Source: Collybia mongolica (lineage: Eukaryota > Basidiomycota > Agaricomycetes > Agaricales > Clitocybaceae). From it: 64,000 nt of DNA. The stretch spans positions 682,001-746,000 of the forward strand of contig JAAXNY010000004.1 of assembly GCA_013420905.1 (NCBI GenBank), read 5' to 3'. Under the pieces are notes generated by a model. The model did not search any database. It had not been told where the DNA came from and worked only from the letters and a program-made list of their open reading frames with translations. Shown here in pieces: positions 47,674 to 59,290 of the stretch. Within the stretch, counting starts at the first letter, position 1; each line of letters opens with the position of its first letter. The position numbers and the translations under genes are program-made.

Positions 47674-49460
47674 GAGGATGTTTAAAGGGCACGACTAGTA
47701 CCCACTGTGTTATTGTATACTGATGGGTCAGGATCAAACGAGTTCAATTTTAGCGAGTGGGTTATAAGTTCTTCGCCAGTCAAAAGTTCTCCCAGCCTCA
47801 AAATTTTGCTTCTACACAACACCAATCCCTATCACACATACACTCCGCATTGACAGGCTCATGAAACCTGGCGTATGACGTGGCGCAAGCCCCGACTATA
47901 GTTGCATAGCCATACATCTCTCTGGCTTTGTCATGGTCAGTGATATCAACTTCAAAGAGAACTTCCTCTGCTTCCCACGCATGATATTACTGCGTATTTA
48001 GGTATGTCCAATTCCATGGTAGAGTCGTATGTAATTAAAACGAGAAAGGCCAATTCAATGTTCATATTGAACATAAAAACAACTCAGGAGCACTGGGGGG
48101 ACTCACAAAGACTTTGGATTGCGGAAGGTACTAGGTAGACACTCAAGACTTGGAGTCAATAGATGGTATCACGATGAAATGGCTATTGAATCACGCGGCT
48201 CGATTGGACTTCAGACAGAACGGATGGTGAGACCGCGGTGTCGGGGCAGTCCCTGTTGCGCATACCCAATCATGCAGGCCGGCGAGGGCAACGGTATATC
48301 AATGGTTCAATTCATTCAATAGCCTTTCGTCCACGTTCCGTAATGCGAAGTAACTTCCCGACAGTTGTCACCGTAAACTCACCAGCAAATATTCCCGGGC
48401 ACATCTCCCAACCGGACCAATCTTCTCCACCACTCCGAGTTAGTGTCTTCCTCCCAATCATTATTCCTTGTTGAACGTGAACCACAGGATTCTACTGTCT
48501 TTATTACTGGTGCCCTAGTGATCGCCGATCCTGTCAACGAAATGGCTGAGGACTCAGTGAAGAGACACTGGGATTTGCGAAGGCAATGTGTGCTACTATT
48601 GAGGCGGAACAACACTTAATTCGTAGCCAAAATGAGGAGAAAGAGTTTTTCATGATGCCCCTGCGTCGAAAGGCTGACGATATAGTAGGTAAATATCAAG
48701 AGACACGGAGGCAGCTTCGGGAAGTTCGAAAAGCTTTTCTTTCCATAGAGGTCACGGACATCCATGATGCAACCAATTTAGGCGCAACGAAGTCTTCAGC
48801 GATGACAAGAACGCATATCACTATGTAGGGGATGGAGAGCGTGGACACCGAAAACAAGTACCACTAGGTTGGTTCATTTCCCGCTCTATATTTCGCAAAA
48901 CAATGTCTAAAACCTCCCTTCAGTTTTCTATGCACAGGCGCACGAGCCAAGACATACCCCCTCCGTGCCCCTGGCGACGTATTTTTCAGGCTTCCTAACG
49001 CTCCCAATATGCCCCTTACCGCTGCTGCGATTGGCTAATAGAACTAGCCTCCCGGTCAATCTTGACATCATTCACGGCGCCACTATGTTTGTGTGAGACA
49101 TGTTATTCCAGCATCATTTAGAAAGTCGACTTACACAATTTGGACAGGAGTGTTTGTTGGATTGGAATCACCCACAAGTTCATATCAGTCACCCTTGCAG
49201 CATTCCGACGTCTTAATTTATGGCTACAAGACGAAAGGAGTTGTGAGATACCAACGCACCCACATTGACATACACTGTTCGCCATCCAGGTGGATTCTGC
49301 GCTGCAGATCTACTGCTTGCGGGCATTGGGAGCGTCTGAGAACAAATGTGATCCCTGGTAACTTCCGTATTCGAAAATACTCAAAAAAAAACAATCCCGC
49401 CACCAGAATATCTAGATATTGATATTCACACATCACCGAGCGTCTTTCTTTTATCGTAGG
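47674..49460. other. intergenic with weak ORFs
   Basis: No gene I can support. A plus ATG at 48586 opens 80 codons with a charged helical stretch (RKADDIVGKYQETRRQLREV) but no family match or clear splice partner. The rest is short frames on both strands. Confidence 0.3.
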
Positions 49461-49570
49461 CCTGCATCTAAAGTGTACATATTGAGAAGTGATTTGATCA
49501 ATACTCTAGGTACCGGTTGGACCATCAGCAAAGTCACCTGTACATGACATCTGGCGCCTATGCAGAAGAT

Positions 49571-49578
49571 TGACGTCA
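49571..49578. promoter_or_regulatory. palindromic TGACGTCA site upstream of second HET gene
   Basis: Same palindrome and surrounding block as before the sibling gene, here 215 bases upstream of the ATG at 49793. Conservation between the two copies may only reflect duplication. Confidence 0.4.
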
Positions 49579-49792
49579 CACACTCCATGGAATTCATGAT
49601 ATTCGCAAGCTCCAACTCTTCTCCAACGACGATACTCTTTACTTCAAAGGTTCCCTTGAGTTCCGTCACGTTTATACCGTAGTGCTAGGACCCAAAGCCA
49701 ATGTAAGTAGTTTCCCGATCTTCCATCACTTTATAACTTACTTAATAGTCCATCTAAGCTCCTTTCAAAACACACAACTCTTTTGAACAACA

Positions 49793-51856
49793 ATGCGCCT
49801 TTTAAATACCACCACGAGGAGATTGTCAGAATTTTTTGGTGACATACCGACCTATGCCATACTATCTCACACATGGGGGAAGGAGGAGGTCACATTTCAA
49901 GATATCGCTGACCCCGACAAGGCGAGGAAGATGCAAGGCTTCGCAAAGATAGTCGGTGCATGCAATACAACCCTACAAGATGGCATCAGGTACATTTGGA
50001 TAGATACATGCTGCATCAACAAGGAGAGTAGTGCCGAGCTCTCCGAAGCGATCAACTCAATGTATATTTGGTACAAGAACGCGCGGATCTGCTACGCATA
50101 TCTAAGTGATGTGCCGAGCAAAGGAGATCATGAAGATCCTTATTCCTTATTTGCGATGAGCCGGTAGTTTACCAGAGGTTGGACGCTCCAGGAGCTCATC
50201 GCACCTTCGAGAATTGTGTTTTACGGGCAGGATTGGGTTGATATCGGCACCAAGGCCACCTTGCAGAAGACCATATCTGCTATAACAGGGATTAGCACCA
50301 CGGTCATCGTAGGAGGGGGGCACTCAATGTTGTTCAAGTTGGACGACATCCCAGTCGCTGTCAGGATGTCCTGGGCAGCCAACAGAACTACAACGCGAGA
50401 CGAAGACATCGCGTATAGTTTGATGGGACTGTTTGGGGTCAACATGCCGCTGCTCTATGGAGAGGGGAGGAACGCATTCATTCGTCTCCAGCATGAGATT
50501 ATAAAGAAGTCTACCGATCACTCCATATTCGCCTGGACTGCAGATGACAATACACAACGAGGTATTCTGGCCCGTTCTCCGAGAGAATTTAGAAAATCAA
50601 GCGGAATCGAAAGGATCTTTGGTTATGAAAAGGATGACCAGCACACGCCCTTCTCCATAACCAACAAAGGGCTTTACATAGAGCTACCTGTGGTTATTGT
50701 TTCTCGAGGTCAGGACCACCAAACGTTAGCCATGTTGAACTGCCGTTTCTCTGATGGTGGGAAGTCGGAGCCCATTGCAATCTCGCTTTTCCGAACAGAA
50801 GCAAGAATATCTAGCGAGTACGTCCGGCTCAGTACCACAGAGTTGCAGTCCGGCATCGGGGCAGGATGGGAGGTCGAAAGTCCTGTTCAAAGGTCTTCAA
50901 TATATATTGCAGACGACTATTCTGTGGACGCCCATGATTCCGAAAGACAGCTTAGGATCTTGGTGAAACTCAAAGTGCCTGTCAAATATGGAAAGCTCCA
51001 GCATTTAGAGTCTGAACCAAGCAAATGCTGGGAGAAAATAGCGGAGAATGAGTGGAAGTACGCCAGAAAATCCACCCAGGATTTTGGCCAAGGAGCAGTC
51101 CTGTTGTTTGACAACCTAAAGAGAATGGATCGATTTGCCGTTGTAATTGGATCCAGGGAGCTTGGGGATATGGTGTGGTGTGATATTGTACCTGATCTCA
51201 TATCCATGGATGAAGACACATACAGCATCTTCGAATCGTATGGCGGTGAACACGGATCTCGCTGGGAAAGAAAGAAACGCTTTTTGGACAGGTTCTCCGT
51301 GTATCTTAATGATGGGTGGTCGGTCACTATTTCTTTGGGGACATCTAATATTGTTTCTGTCACGGGAGAGGAGTACTTTTTGGGTGCAGAAATTGAAATA
51401 AAGAAGTCGGCAGAGCAAAGCATTCCTGCGCGACCATTAAGGCGACCTGATGGCAGGATTGGGTACCTTGTTATCTCACCGATACCCCAATATGGGTTCA
51501 TGATTGATACCAACAACCTCCAGACGGGCTCTTCTGACACAAGCTGGGCCGAGCATCTTGGCTCCTTCATCCTGTACACGAACGGTTCATACACGGAAGT
51601 AGTACCGTTCAAAAACAACAGCTCGAACGAAGAATTTTGTTTGTTGGTGAGACCTTATCTTGACGGAGGTGAACAACTCTATTCCAGAATCGAGAAGGAA
51701 AGGCCTGAAGATGCGAATAAAGTCCTGGAAAATAAAGGTATATCCAAGGATGTTTACAGTGTGGCCCTCGACCACGAAAGATTGTTGTTCGTGACGATCC
51801 GGCGATGCAAGGACAAGAATGTGGCTGACTTTATTGTGAACCTGTCGATGGCATGA
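49793..51856 (+). pseudogene. HET-domain gene with one nonsense codon
   Basis: The reading frame spans 688 codons from ATG 49793 to the stop at 51854-51856, with one TAG at 50165-50167. There the sibling has the Trp of SRWFTRGWTLQELIAP (TGG to TAG, a single G-to-A). Before it: IPTYAILSHTWGKEEV, RYIWIDTCCINKES, WYKNARICYAYLSDVP. After it: GWTLQELIAPSRIVFYGQDW, WAANRTTTRDEDIAYSLMGL, HSIFAWTADDN. The C-terminal module follows: DYSVDAHD, DMVWCDIVPDL, YLVISPIPQYGFMID, EEFCLLVRP, VALDHERLLFVTIRRCKDKN and VADFIVNLSMA. This is the most complete family member in the window and the best reference for the relics. No splice signal skips the stop. One base from intact. Confidence 0.9.
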
Positions 51857-51999
51857 TGTCCCAGAGTCATTAGCGCACCTGGTTGAAAATACAAAGAGAC
51901 AGCAATTTTGGGAGCGATAGTAATCTTGGACTGTGTATTGTTCACTAAAGTGCTTAGTCACGCGATGTATTTGAGGCACAGTTTTCTTCATTCAGTTGG

Positions 52000-52175
52000 G
52001 AGGCTTGTTAAGCGCGATGCGCTGAATCACTGGCAGCAAACCGGTATATTTTATTTTGAGAATTCTACCGAGTCGTCAGTTGTAAAGCCGAGTAGTTGGA
52101 TGGGGGTGGACGGTCGATAGGTTGGATGCGAAGTTTACCAATCCACCAGTGGAATATGGGATTTCAGTGTACTGC
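52000..52175 (+). pseudogene. scrap of a duplicated quinone-oxidoreductase gene
   Basis: After the HET gene, GCGATGCGCTGAATCA near 52,012 matches GTGAGGCGCTGAATCA near 42,268. GTCGTCAGTTGTAAAGCCGA and TTGGATGGG also have counterparts just before the intact oxidoreductase. About 52,125-52,165 (AKFTNPPVEYG) resembles AEFTNPPVGNV inside that gene. Roughly 290 bases between these points are missing, and nothing beyond is recognisable. So the second unit once had the same HET-oxidoreductase order. Confidence 0.55.
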
Positions 52176-52195
52176 AACGAGGACGAAATATATGC

Positions 52196-52271
52196 CGGTC
52201 CGTTTGTACATTTATTGTTTCCGAAACTTATGAATTTAGGTGAGCGATTTATTTATTCGCTTAGGTTTGCT
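52196..52271. repeat. single arm of the hairpin MITE, CpG-retaining copy
   Basis: Matches the right arm of the hairpin at 55,125-55,195 over about 75 bases. Every CpG in this copy (four in the first 70 bases) is TG or CA in the other. Confidence 0.7.
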
Positions 52272-52343
52272 GGCGAAAATTTCGTGGCACTGCCACACAT
52301 TGATATCAGGTGACTTAGAGCTAACTGTAAAATTGTTGGCAAG

Positions 52344-53087
52344 GTCACATACAGGGAAGCAACTTCTTAGCTTTACATACTAAGTCAGGCTTCAAACTGT
52401 GTCCAAGTCACCTCAAAGGTGGCCCTTGGATATCCAAAGTGTTCAATAATAACACTTCCACTGCCAGATTAGTGCATGCTGTCACAGGTCATGCACCCAT
52501 TGGAGCATACAGGGAATGGTTCTTTCCCCAGGAGAACAATGCCCCCTGTGACTGCGGTGCCCCTGTGGAAACCATGGATCACATCATAAGGGAATGTCCC
52601 CATATGAAGAGGGAGTCCAGACCCAGGGTCTGTCTGAGCCTTTGGTGGCTCATTTGGTTCCTCTCAACCAACCCAGAGGCCTTTGCATTTAAGGTCCCAT
52701 AGGTCTGCAGCCTATAGCCAGGTGCAGTACCAGTCCTTCTCCTTGAGTCCCTAATGGGGGGGGGGGGGGGGGTGTGTGCCTTCTCCAAGGATGAACTAGG
52801 GCTAAGTTGAGGGTGGTCATGACTGCTCTCTGGGAGGTGGTGCACCACCACCCTGAACCAACCACCTGGCATCCCCCCCCTCATGAGGGACATGCAAACC
52901 AAGCACCTACAACTCCCTACAGCAGCTCCTCTGGAGCACACTACCTCACCACAGTGTGATGGCTTCTAATAATTGCCCCTATGTCCTCCCATGCCTATGC
53001 ATTTCTTATGTAATAACAAACTGCAACTGTATTATGTATGGCGGTATATAAAAGCTTGAACCAAAAAAAAAAAAGTCACATACAGGG
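52344..53087 (+). mobile_element. 5'-truncated LINE-type retrotransposon with target duplication
   Basis: The insertion is 52357-53074, flanked by an exact 13-base repeat GTCACATACAGGG (52344-52356 and 53075-53087). It ends in a run of 12 A (53063-53074). The open part, about 52,400-52,700, encodes the C-terminal end of a LINE ORF2: TARLVHAVTGHAPIGAYREW, then a Cys-Cys-His-Cys cluster in APCDCGAPVETMDHIIRECP. Only about 720 bases remain, as is usual for abortive reverse transcription. A run of 17 G lies at 52756-52772. Confidence 0.85.
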
Positions 53088-54917
53088 CTCCACCATATGG
53101 CCATGCTACTGAATGTGCATCATTACAACCACCCTCAGAGGATCACCACTGTCATTATGTACATAGTAATCAAATGGATGTATTGTACAAAAAGTTTTTA
53201 ATGTCTAGCAACTAAGTGAGAACCTACCATGCAGAACCTATCTGCAATTCTACAGGCCTAACTGATGGTTGGGGTTAAGGCTCATTTCAGTGGTATGTCT
53301 GAATATGGCCCTTGATACCCCAGTGCATGAGGTTGGAATGAGGTCCTGAACCCAAAGGAACTGCACAAGCTACAACCACCATTCTAAATCACTTCAATAC
53401 TGATGTCAGAGGACCTGACTTACTGAAATGCCATAATACACTCCAAACAACAATCTCATCAAGGCTGCCTGTCTGCAGATGTGGATAGTATTGTAATGCC
53501 ACAGAAGGTGTGTATTCAATGCCTTTGACACAGCCCCATTTCTTCATATAGTTTGTGAGGTCCCTACTAACACAATACTCTATGTTTATATAAATATATC
53601 ATTTCATATGCTGTATGAGTTAAGTTAGAGTGACATGAGTCTCAGAATAATAGAGAGCCCACAAACTACAATAATGAAGCCTTGTGATGTGCCTGCATGA
53701 GCAGGTGTGCTGCACTTACTGCTCCTACAATAGAAAGTAAGTTTGGGAACAGGAGGGGCATCAAGATGACATTTGTGGTCATGTTTCTGCTCCTTGCCTT
53801 GCTCCTCCCCATCATAGTTCCTATCATGCTCCTGATCACTGCTCTGACTCCTGCTGTGCCTGTGCTCCCTGATCCAGTCCCTGTTGTGCTCCCAATCTCT
53901 TGAGCCACCCCATGAGTATGAGCAGCTGCATGAGTGCTTGTGTTACAGCTGTTTAGGTCTTATCCACCAAGTCAGTCTGGTTTGTCATTTGTTCATTCTA
54001 AGACCATTGACTCTGTAAGTCCAACATCTGCTGACTGTCAGCAATGCAACAATAACAGTCACTGCAGGATATCAGAGAATATAAGAGGAGAGAGGGCACA
54101 AGAGGTAGGGAGTTGAGGAGACCTGTCTGTATTGCAGAGAATAGACGAGATCAAGACTACAGAACAAGTAGCTAGAGGTGCAGTATATATACAACTACCT
54201 AAGGGGGACCAGAGTAGAATAAATATGGAGAGGTAAACCAAACATAACCAGGGTAGTGTACAGCATCAATCAAATGATGAAATGGAATAATGGGAATGAG
54301 GGGAGAATTGTAACTACTGGGGATGGATGAATTAACAACCAATCCCCCTAGATAAGAGATAAGATAAGATCAAAAAGACGGAGATAAGATGGGAATATAA
54401 TTTTCATGACACCAACTCCCTCTTTAGGGCTAAGTCAGATTGTTCATTCAATGATACACTACTCCCTTTGTAAGGCAAGTAGGATTGAGTTTGCATTGAG
54501 GAGTCAAGAGTAGGTGAATGAGGTTGATATAGCTAGGTCAAGCTAAGGAAGCTAACTACACTAGAATGTCCCTATATATATGTATAAGTCCAATAAGCAT
54601 AGATAATTGGGATCAGTGCTATTGGTCATACATATAGATAAGAGGGATGAGTAAGCATGAGATAAATGAGACTAATGGAGAATTGTCTGAGTAATGTGAA
54701 CCAATATTAGTAATTGTGAGTAAGCAACAGTGAGTAAGAAGAAAAAGATAGATAGGGTGCATGATAAGGGAATTTGTAACAGCATGCAATTTGGGGGGTC
54801 TATGTGGATTGTGAGGAGTTGGGAGTGGTAAGGAATGACTGATTGGGTGGATAATGCACCATACACCAGGAATGAGGGACAAGGAAAAGCCAAAAAAGCA
54901 AGAACACAATGAGACTG
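53088..54917. other. CpG-poor repeat-like DNA, no gene
   Basis: Almost free of CpG. Short open frames only; no family recognised. Probably old transposon sequence. Confidence 0.45.
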
Positions 54918-55252
54918 AAATTTTGCTGTCAAACTCAGATGGTGTGATCTAAGCTGAAAATGGTTAAGTTACTAAGGTTAAGTTACTAAGTGAATAAATA
55001 AATCACTCACTTGAATAAATAAGTTTTGGAAATAATAAATGTACAAATGGACCATCATAGAAATAGAGAGAGGATTGAAATGTGAATTCAGCTGGAATTT
55101 GGTTTGAGTTCTGCCAGTATATGACAGTCCATTTGTACATTTATTATTTCCAAAACTTATTCATTCAGGTGAGTGATTTATTCATTTGCTTAGTTACTTA
55201 ACTATTTTTGGCTCAGATCACACCATCTGAGTTCTGAGTTTGAATAATTTCA
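54918..55252. mobile_element. hairpin MITE with arms of about 125 bases
   Basis: The left arm (about 54,930-55,055) and right arm (about 55,125-55,242) are inverted copies at near 88 percent: CAAACTCAGATGGTGTGATC opens the left arm, and its complement closes the right. A short unpaired loop lies between. No coding capacity. A single related arm is at 52,196-52,271. Confidence 0.8.
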
Positions 55253-55934
55253 AAGGAGGTCATACCTACACTGACAACAGTGACTAAAATAAGCAATGCT
55301 ATCACTGATCAAACTTTGCAAATTCTTACAAGATTGTTGGGTTATGTACTTGACATCCACTTGAGAGAATCCTTGATTTCTTGCATCAAACACAAGCTCA
55401 TCAATATCACAGCTTCAATAACCTACAATTTCTATGTTTTAAAGTAAGGGGAAGGTGGATGCCAGTGTGCAATTCCATTTTCACTGGGTTTTGCAAAAAT
55501 CATAACACTTGGGTCACACCAAGATTTCAACCTCAGTTGCAGTAACTGCTCAACTTTTGATGGCAACATGTCAAACCACTTGACAGGAAGGGTGTTGATG
55601 GGGCAGAGTTAAAGTCCAGCCAGGAAACCATGCCCATTTATCACACCCAAATTTCAATGTGCTCATGTCCAACCATATCAATCAAGACAGTCCCAGAGAA
55701 ATTTATTGTAGCTTTATATGTTACAAGACATGTTAGACTTCAGAGGTTTAAGAGAGCAATATATGTTCACAGCCTTGGGAGGATTATGAAGTGAAAGAAT
55801 GCAGGATTTTGGTATATATCTGAACATTGACAATTTCACAAGCTGGATATGAATGAAAAGAATATGGACTATGATACAGGAGGCATAAGCACACTCAATC
55901 TGTAGGCAATCAGTCTCCAATGTAAGTTGTTGTG
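55253..55934. other. CpG-poor repeat-like DNA, no gene
   Basis: Nothing recognisable on either strand. Confidence 0.4.
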
Positions 55935-56575
55935 TATATCAAGGCTGATTTGCAAAACTAGGTGAGTTTGTAAAACTCAATCAGTAATAGTACATGCCTT
56001 ATTTGCTGAAATTGAGCCCATCATCTCAGGCAATGCCTTGTAAGGGGAGTGCATATGCACCCCACATCTTGTCACTCAGATACACCTCACTTAATTATGC
56101 TCATCATATGCTGCTGTATGCCTCAAGGCATCTCAGCATAATCCTATCTACCCTGTGACATCCTCCTTACCCCCTTTTGCATTTAGTAGTTTACTCCTTA
56201 CTGACATGTTACATGTGTATCATTTGCACAGCCCTAGCAGGCTGGTATAAGTTTACAACATATTTCCATAGTTATTCCCACTATACCTATATAGATGGGG
56301 CTGTCTGATTGTAGACAGCACCTTTGCAATAAACTAGGCCCAGATCTCCCTTTGTGACAAAGCCCACTTAGTCCTCTGGTGCCCCTTTCCCTGTGCAGCT
56401 GAGTTTACCATTCATATCACTCTCCCCTTGGGACACTCAGTGTGATGTGGCCCCTTACATGCCTGTTACATTTTCTCCCCCCAAAAAAAATAATTGAGGC
56501 AGGGCGATCTGTCTGTAAGAACCAGATCTATATTAAGTGGTATAGCCAGTGCTGTGCATGGCTGATCCAAGTTCT
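55935..56575. repeat. old repeat copy 1, interrupted by a solo LTR
   Basis: The segments 55,935-56,038 and 56,460-56,575 together match 61,795-61,985 (shared ...GTACATG..TTATTTGCTGAAA..., ACATTTTCTCCCCCCAAAAA, GAGGCAGGGC, CTGTAAGAACCAG). The LTR sits between them. The family is unidentified. Confidence 0.6.
56039..56459 (+). mobile_element. solo LTR, 421 bp, with 5-bp target duplication
   Basis: Begins TGTAAGGGG and ends CCCCTTACA, a perfect inverted pair. It is flanked by TGCCT (56034-56038 and 56460-56464). Inside are a GCAATAAAC polyadenylation-type signal near 56,330 and pyrimidine-rich 3' parts as in retroviral-type LTRs. No internal region or second LTR is present nearby, so it arose by recombination between LTRs. 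A 5-base duplication fits Gypsy or Copia. Confidence 0.85.
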
Positions 56576-58306
56576 ATAATAGTCAATTTAACTATAAACT
56601 GTGGTAAAAACATGCAATCAAGCATGGACATAGAGACAATTATGTGCAATGGAAGAGTTGTGGGCCTGAGAGCAAAATGAAGGTACTGTACTTGCTCTAA
56701 TGGGCAATGTTGGTCATATGCCTCAAGAATTCAAAGTAGGTTCCCTGCCAAATTTCTTCTTCAAGCTTCAACATTGACCTGTAGAGTGTTGCAGTAGCAA
56801 GTGTACAACCAAATACCAGCCCATGGCAGCTTGAATGTTGAGCCTTACACTCAGTTAAATCAATGTATGTCCCCAGCTTGTCCCATGCTATTCACCAATG
56901 CTACAAGTAGAACTCAGAACAAGACTGTTGAATCAATGGGGCTGAGGCCCCTCATTATATAGATATGGCCATTAATGCACTCAATTTGTCTTCCACAAAG
57001 GTGAGCTTGTCCTATTTCTCAATTCTCTGCATTAAAAATTTAACCTTTCATTCCTTACTATTTTGTCCCAGGTGAAAGCAGTGAGCCAATTGCTATTATG
57101 AAGCTGCATGAAGAGTTCCTCAAGCCTCTCATGGCAGACTTCTTGTTTATCCAGGTCCATCATGAGATTCCAAGTCCCATGATTATGTTAACTCTCCTTA
57201 TAGCATGGGGATCTTTATTCAATGCTGCCTAAACATGCTGTCTAGTCCCAAAAGTAGCATGATAGGTGAGACTAGATTTATTGAGTACTTCAGTGAAAGA
57301 TAATGAGTGACTCCATGTAATTTTGTGACAGTGCAAGGGAGCAGCAGCCCAAGTGTAGGAAAGTGTGATTCATGTGGATAGTGTGCAGGCTAACTTTGTC
57401 TGATAGGATCCTTGGGTGAAGGCTCTAAGCCAAGGAGGTTCAAGAAGGAGGCAGAGGCCTGCACAATGATATGACACAACACCATATGAGGGTACCCTAC
57501 TTGAGGGTGTTCAGTTGATGATCTTTAATAAGCCTGGAGAGAGAGAGTGGGGGATACTAGGTGGCCCTGTGTGATTTTTCTGGGATACAAAAGCTCTGTT
57601 AGGACCTAGGACAGGTTGCTGAGGGTCAGGAATTGCAAGATTTATACTTTAATGATGATGGACAAGGTATGGGGGGAGTATCTATTACTCACAATTCATT
57701 TGCAGCATGTGCATCAATATACACCCCTAACATGAAACTTGGACACTACTAACCAGAATCCTACCAAGTCAACTACTACCATGAATCAGATGAATCAAAA
57801 TCATCAAGCCATGAGGATGGAGAGTTGACTATCCTGGGGGGGAAATGGAGAAAGCATAGGTATCTCCATAATAGTCTGCTCATTGTGCCCAACAACAAGC
57901 AGAACTTCATCAAAATATAGGGCTTGGCAGTACACAGCCCACCCAAGTGGTGTTTTTAAATGACCATTGGCTGATCAGACACAAGTGAAATATGAACCAA
58001 GTTGATGAAATTGAACCATGTAGCTCTTGTCTACAGTAGTCAAGAGCCAGCCCAAAGTAGTCAAAAACCATTCATTTCCTCACAAATGGCCAAATCCACA
58101 TTAAAAGTTGACAAAATCATGAGTTTGAATTACCATTTTTGTTGACACTTGTATGACTTTTCATTGGCATTGTTGTTACTGCTGACTTTACACTGACTAA
58201 GCATGACTTTATTTTTACTGAGGAGGACAGGTATCATACTCATCACAGCTTGTGCTGCAGTGAAAGAGGCACAGAGGTGGCTGTACAAGTCAGATTAAAA
58301 AGCACC
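56576..58306. other. CpG-poor repeat-like DNA, no gene
   Basis: No coding exon recognised. A segment near 58,180-58,235 (GACTTTATTTTTACTGAG) resembles 62,095-62,130, so parts belong to the same old repeat family. Confidence 0.4.
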
Positions 58307-58315
58307 CCCCCTTGC

Positions 58316-59281
58316 CAGGCTCCTAGAACCAACCCCTTGAAGTGTTCAACCAAAGATAAACCAAGGTTTGTCCATGTTTGCATTGTAGCAAACATGTTTT
58401 GTGAACACTCTAGAGAGGCTGGCATTTTAACAATTTGGTAATCTTGGACTTGAGCTCTGAACTCTAGTTTAGGTCTTAAACAACTGTTTCCACATCAGTA
58501 TAACTCCACATACCAAACAATAGAAAACATAATATTTGCCATTGCCACATCACAACAAGTGACAATCCCTGTTAGGGAAATTGGTGATGTGATCTCAATG
58601 ATGATAGATTGCACAAACCTTTATCATATCAATATCACAATCCTCATCATGACACCAAACCTCAACAGGATTTCAGAAGCAATTGCCCAGTTTGGAATAT
58701 CTACCTCAGATATCATATTCCTGTTGTTCAAAAATATGAATCATGATGCTGTTCTTGACCTGAGGGGGAATGCTGGCCAGATTCTTGATTGCCTTGAAAG
58801 TTGTCCATTCACAAAAAAAGTGGCAATAGATTGGGCACAAAAAAAGTGGCAATAGATTGGGCAGAGAAGACAATGACTACCTTTTACACCTCTGAAATTA
58901 AAACTCTCTTGAAGAAAGAGAGTGGATTTCATTTCTGTCCAGAGGAGCAATAGAACAACAGCTACAAGAATTTGATATACATGATGTATCAGAGGTGATG
59001 TGTTCAGGGGCACCATAGATAAGGAGACTGTTGGATTATCACTTGTTGTGACATGGCAATGGCAATATGTTTTCTATTGTTTGGTATATGGAGAATATAT
59101 TGATGTGGAAACAGTTGTCCAAGACCTAAACTAGGTTTAGAGCTCATGTCCAAGATTACCAAATTGTTAAAATGCCAGCCTCTCTAGAGTGTTCACAAAA
59201 CATGTTTGCCACAATGCAAAGATGGACAAACCTTGGTTTGTCTTCAGTTGAACACTTTGAGAGGTTGGTTGTAGGAGCCTG
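58316..59281. mobile_element. Mutator-like (MULE) non-autonomous element, 966 bp
   Basis: The terminal inverted repeats are about 260 bases, starting CAGGCTCCTA (58316) and ending TAGGAGCCTG (59281). They are flanked by an exact 9-base duplication CCCCCTTGC (58307-58315 and 59282-59290). Long repeats plus a 9-base duplication are typical of Mutator. The core (about 58,570-59,025) has no transposase. It holds an open stretch (58,559-58,855) with a 32-base tandem duplication around 58,815-58,860. Confidence 0.82.
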
Positions 59282-59290
59282 CCCCCTTGC

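Noticed and set aside
48586..48828. 80-codon charged helical frame
   Set aside because: It has an ATG, but I found no upstream exon, splice partner or recognisable family, so I kept it only as a note in the intergenic entry.
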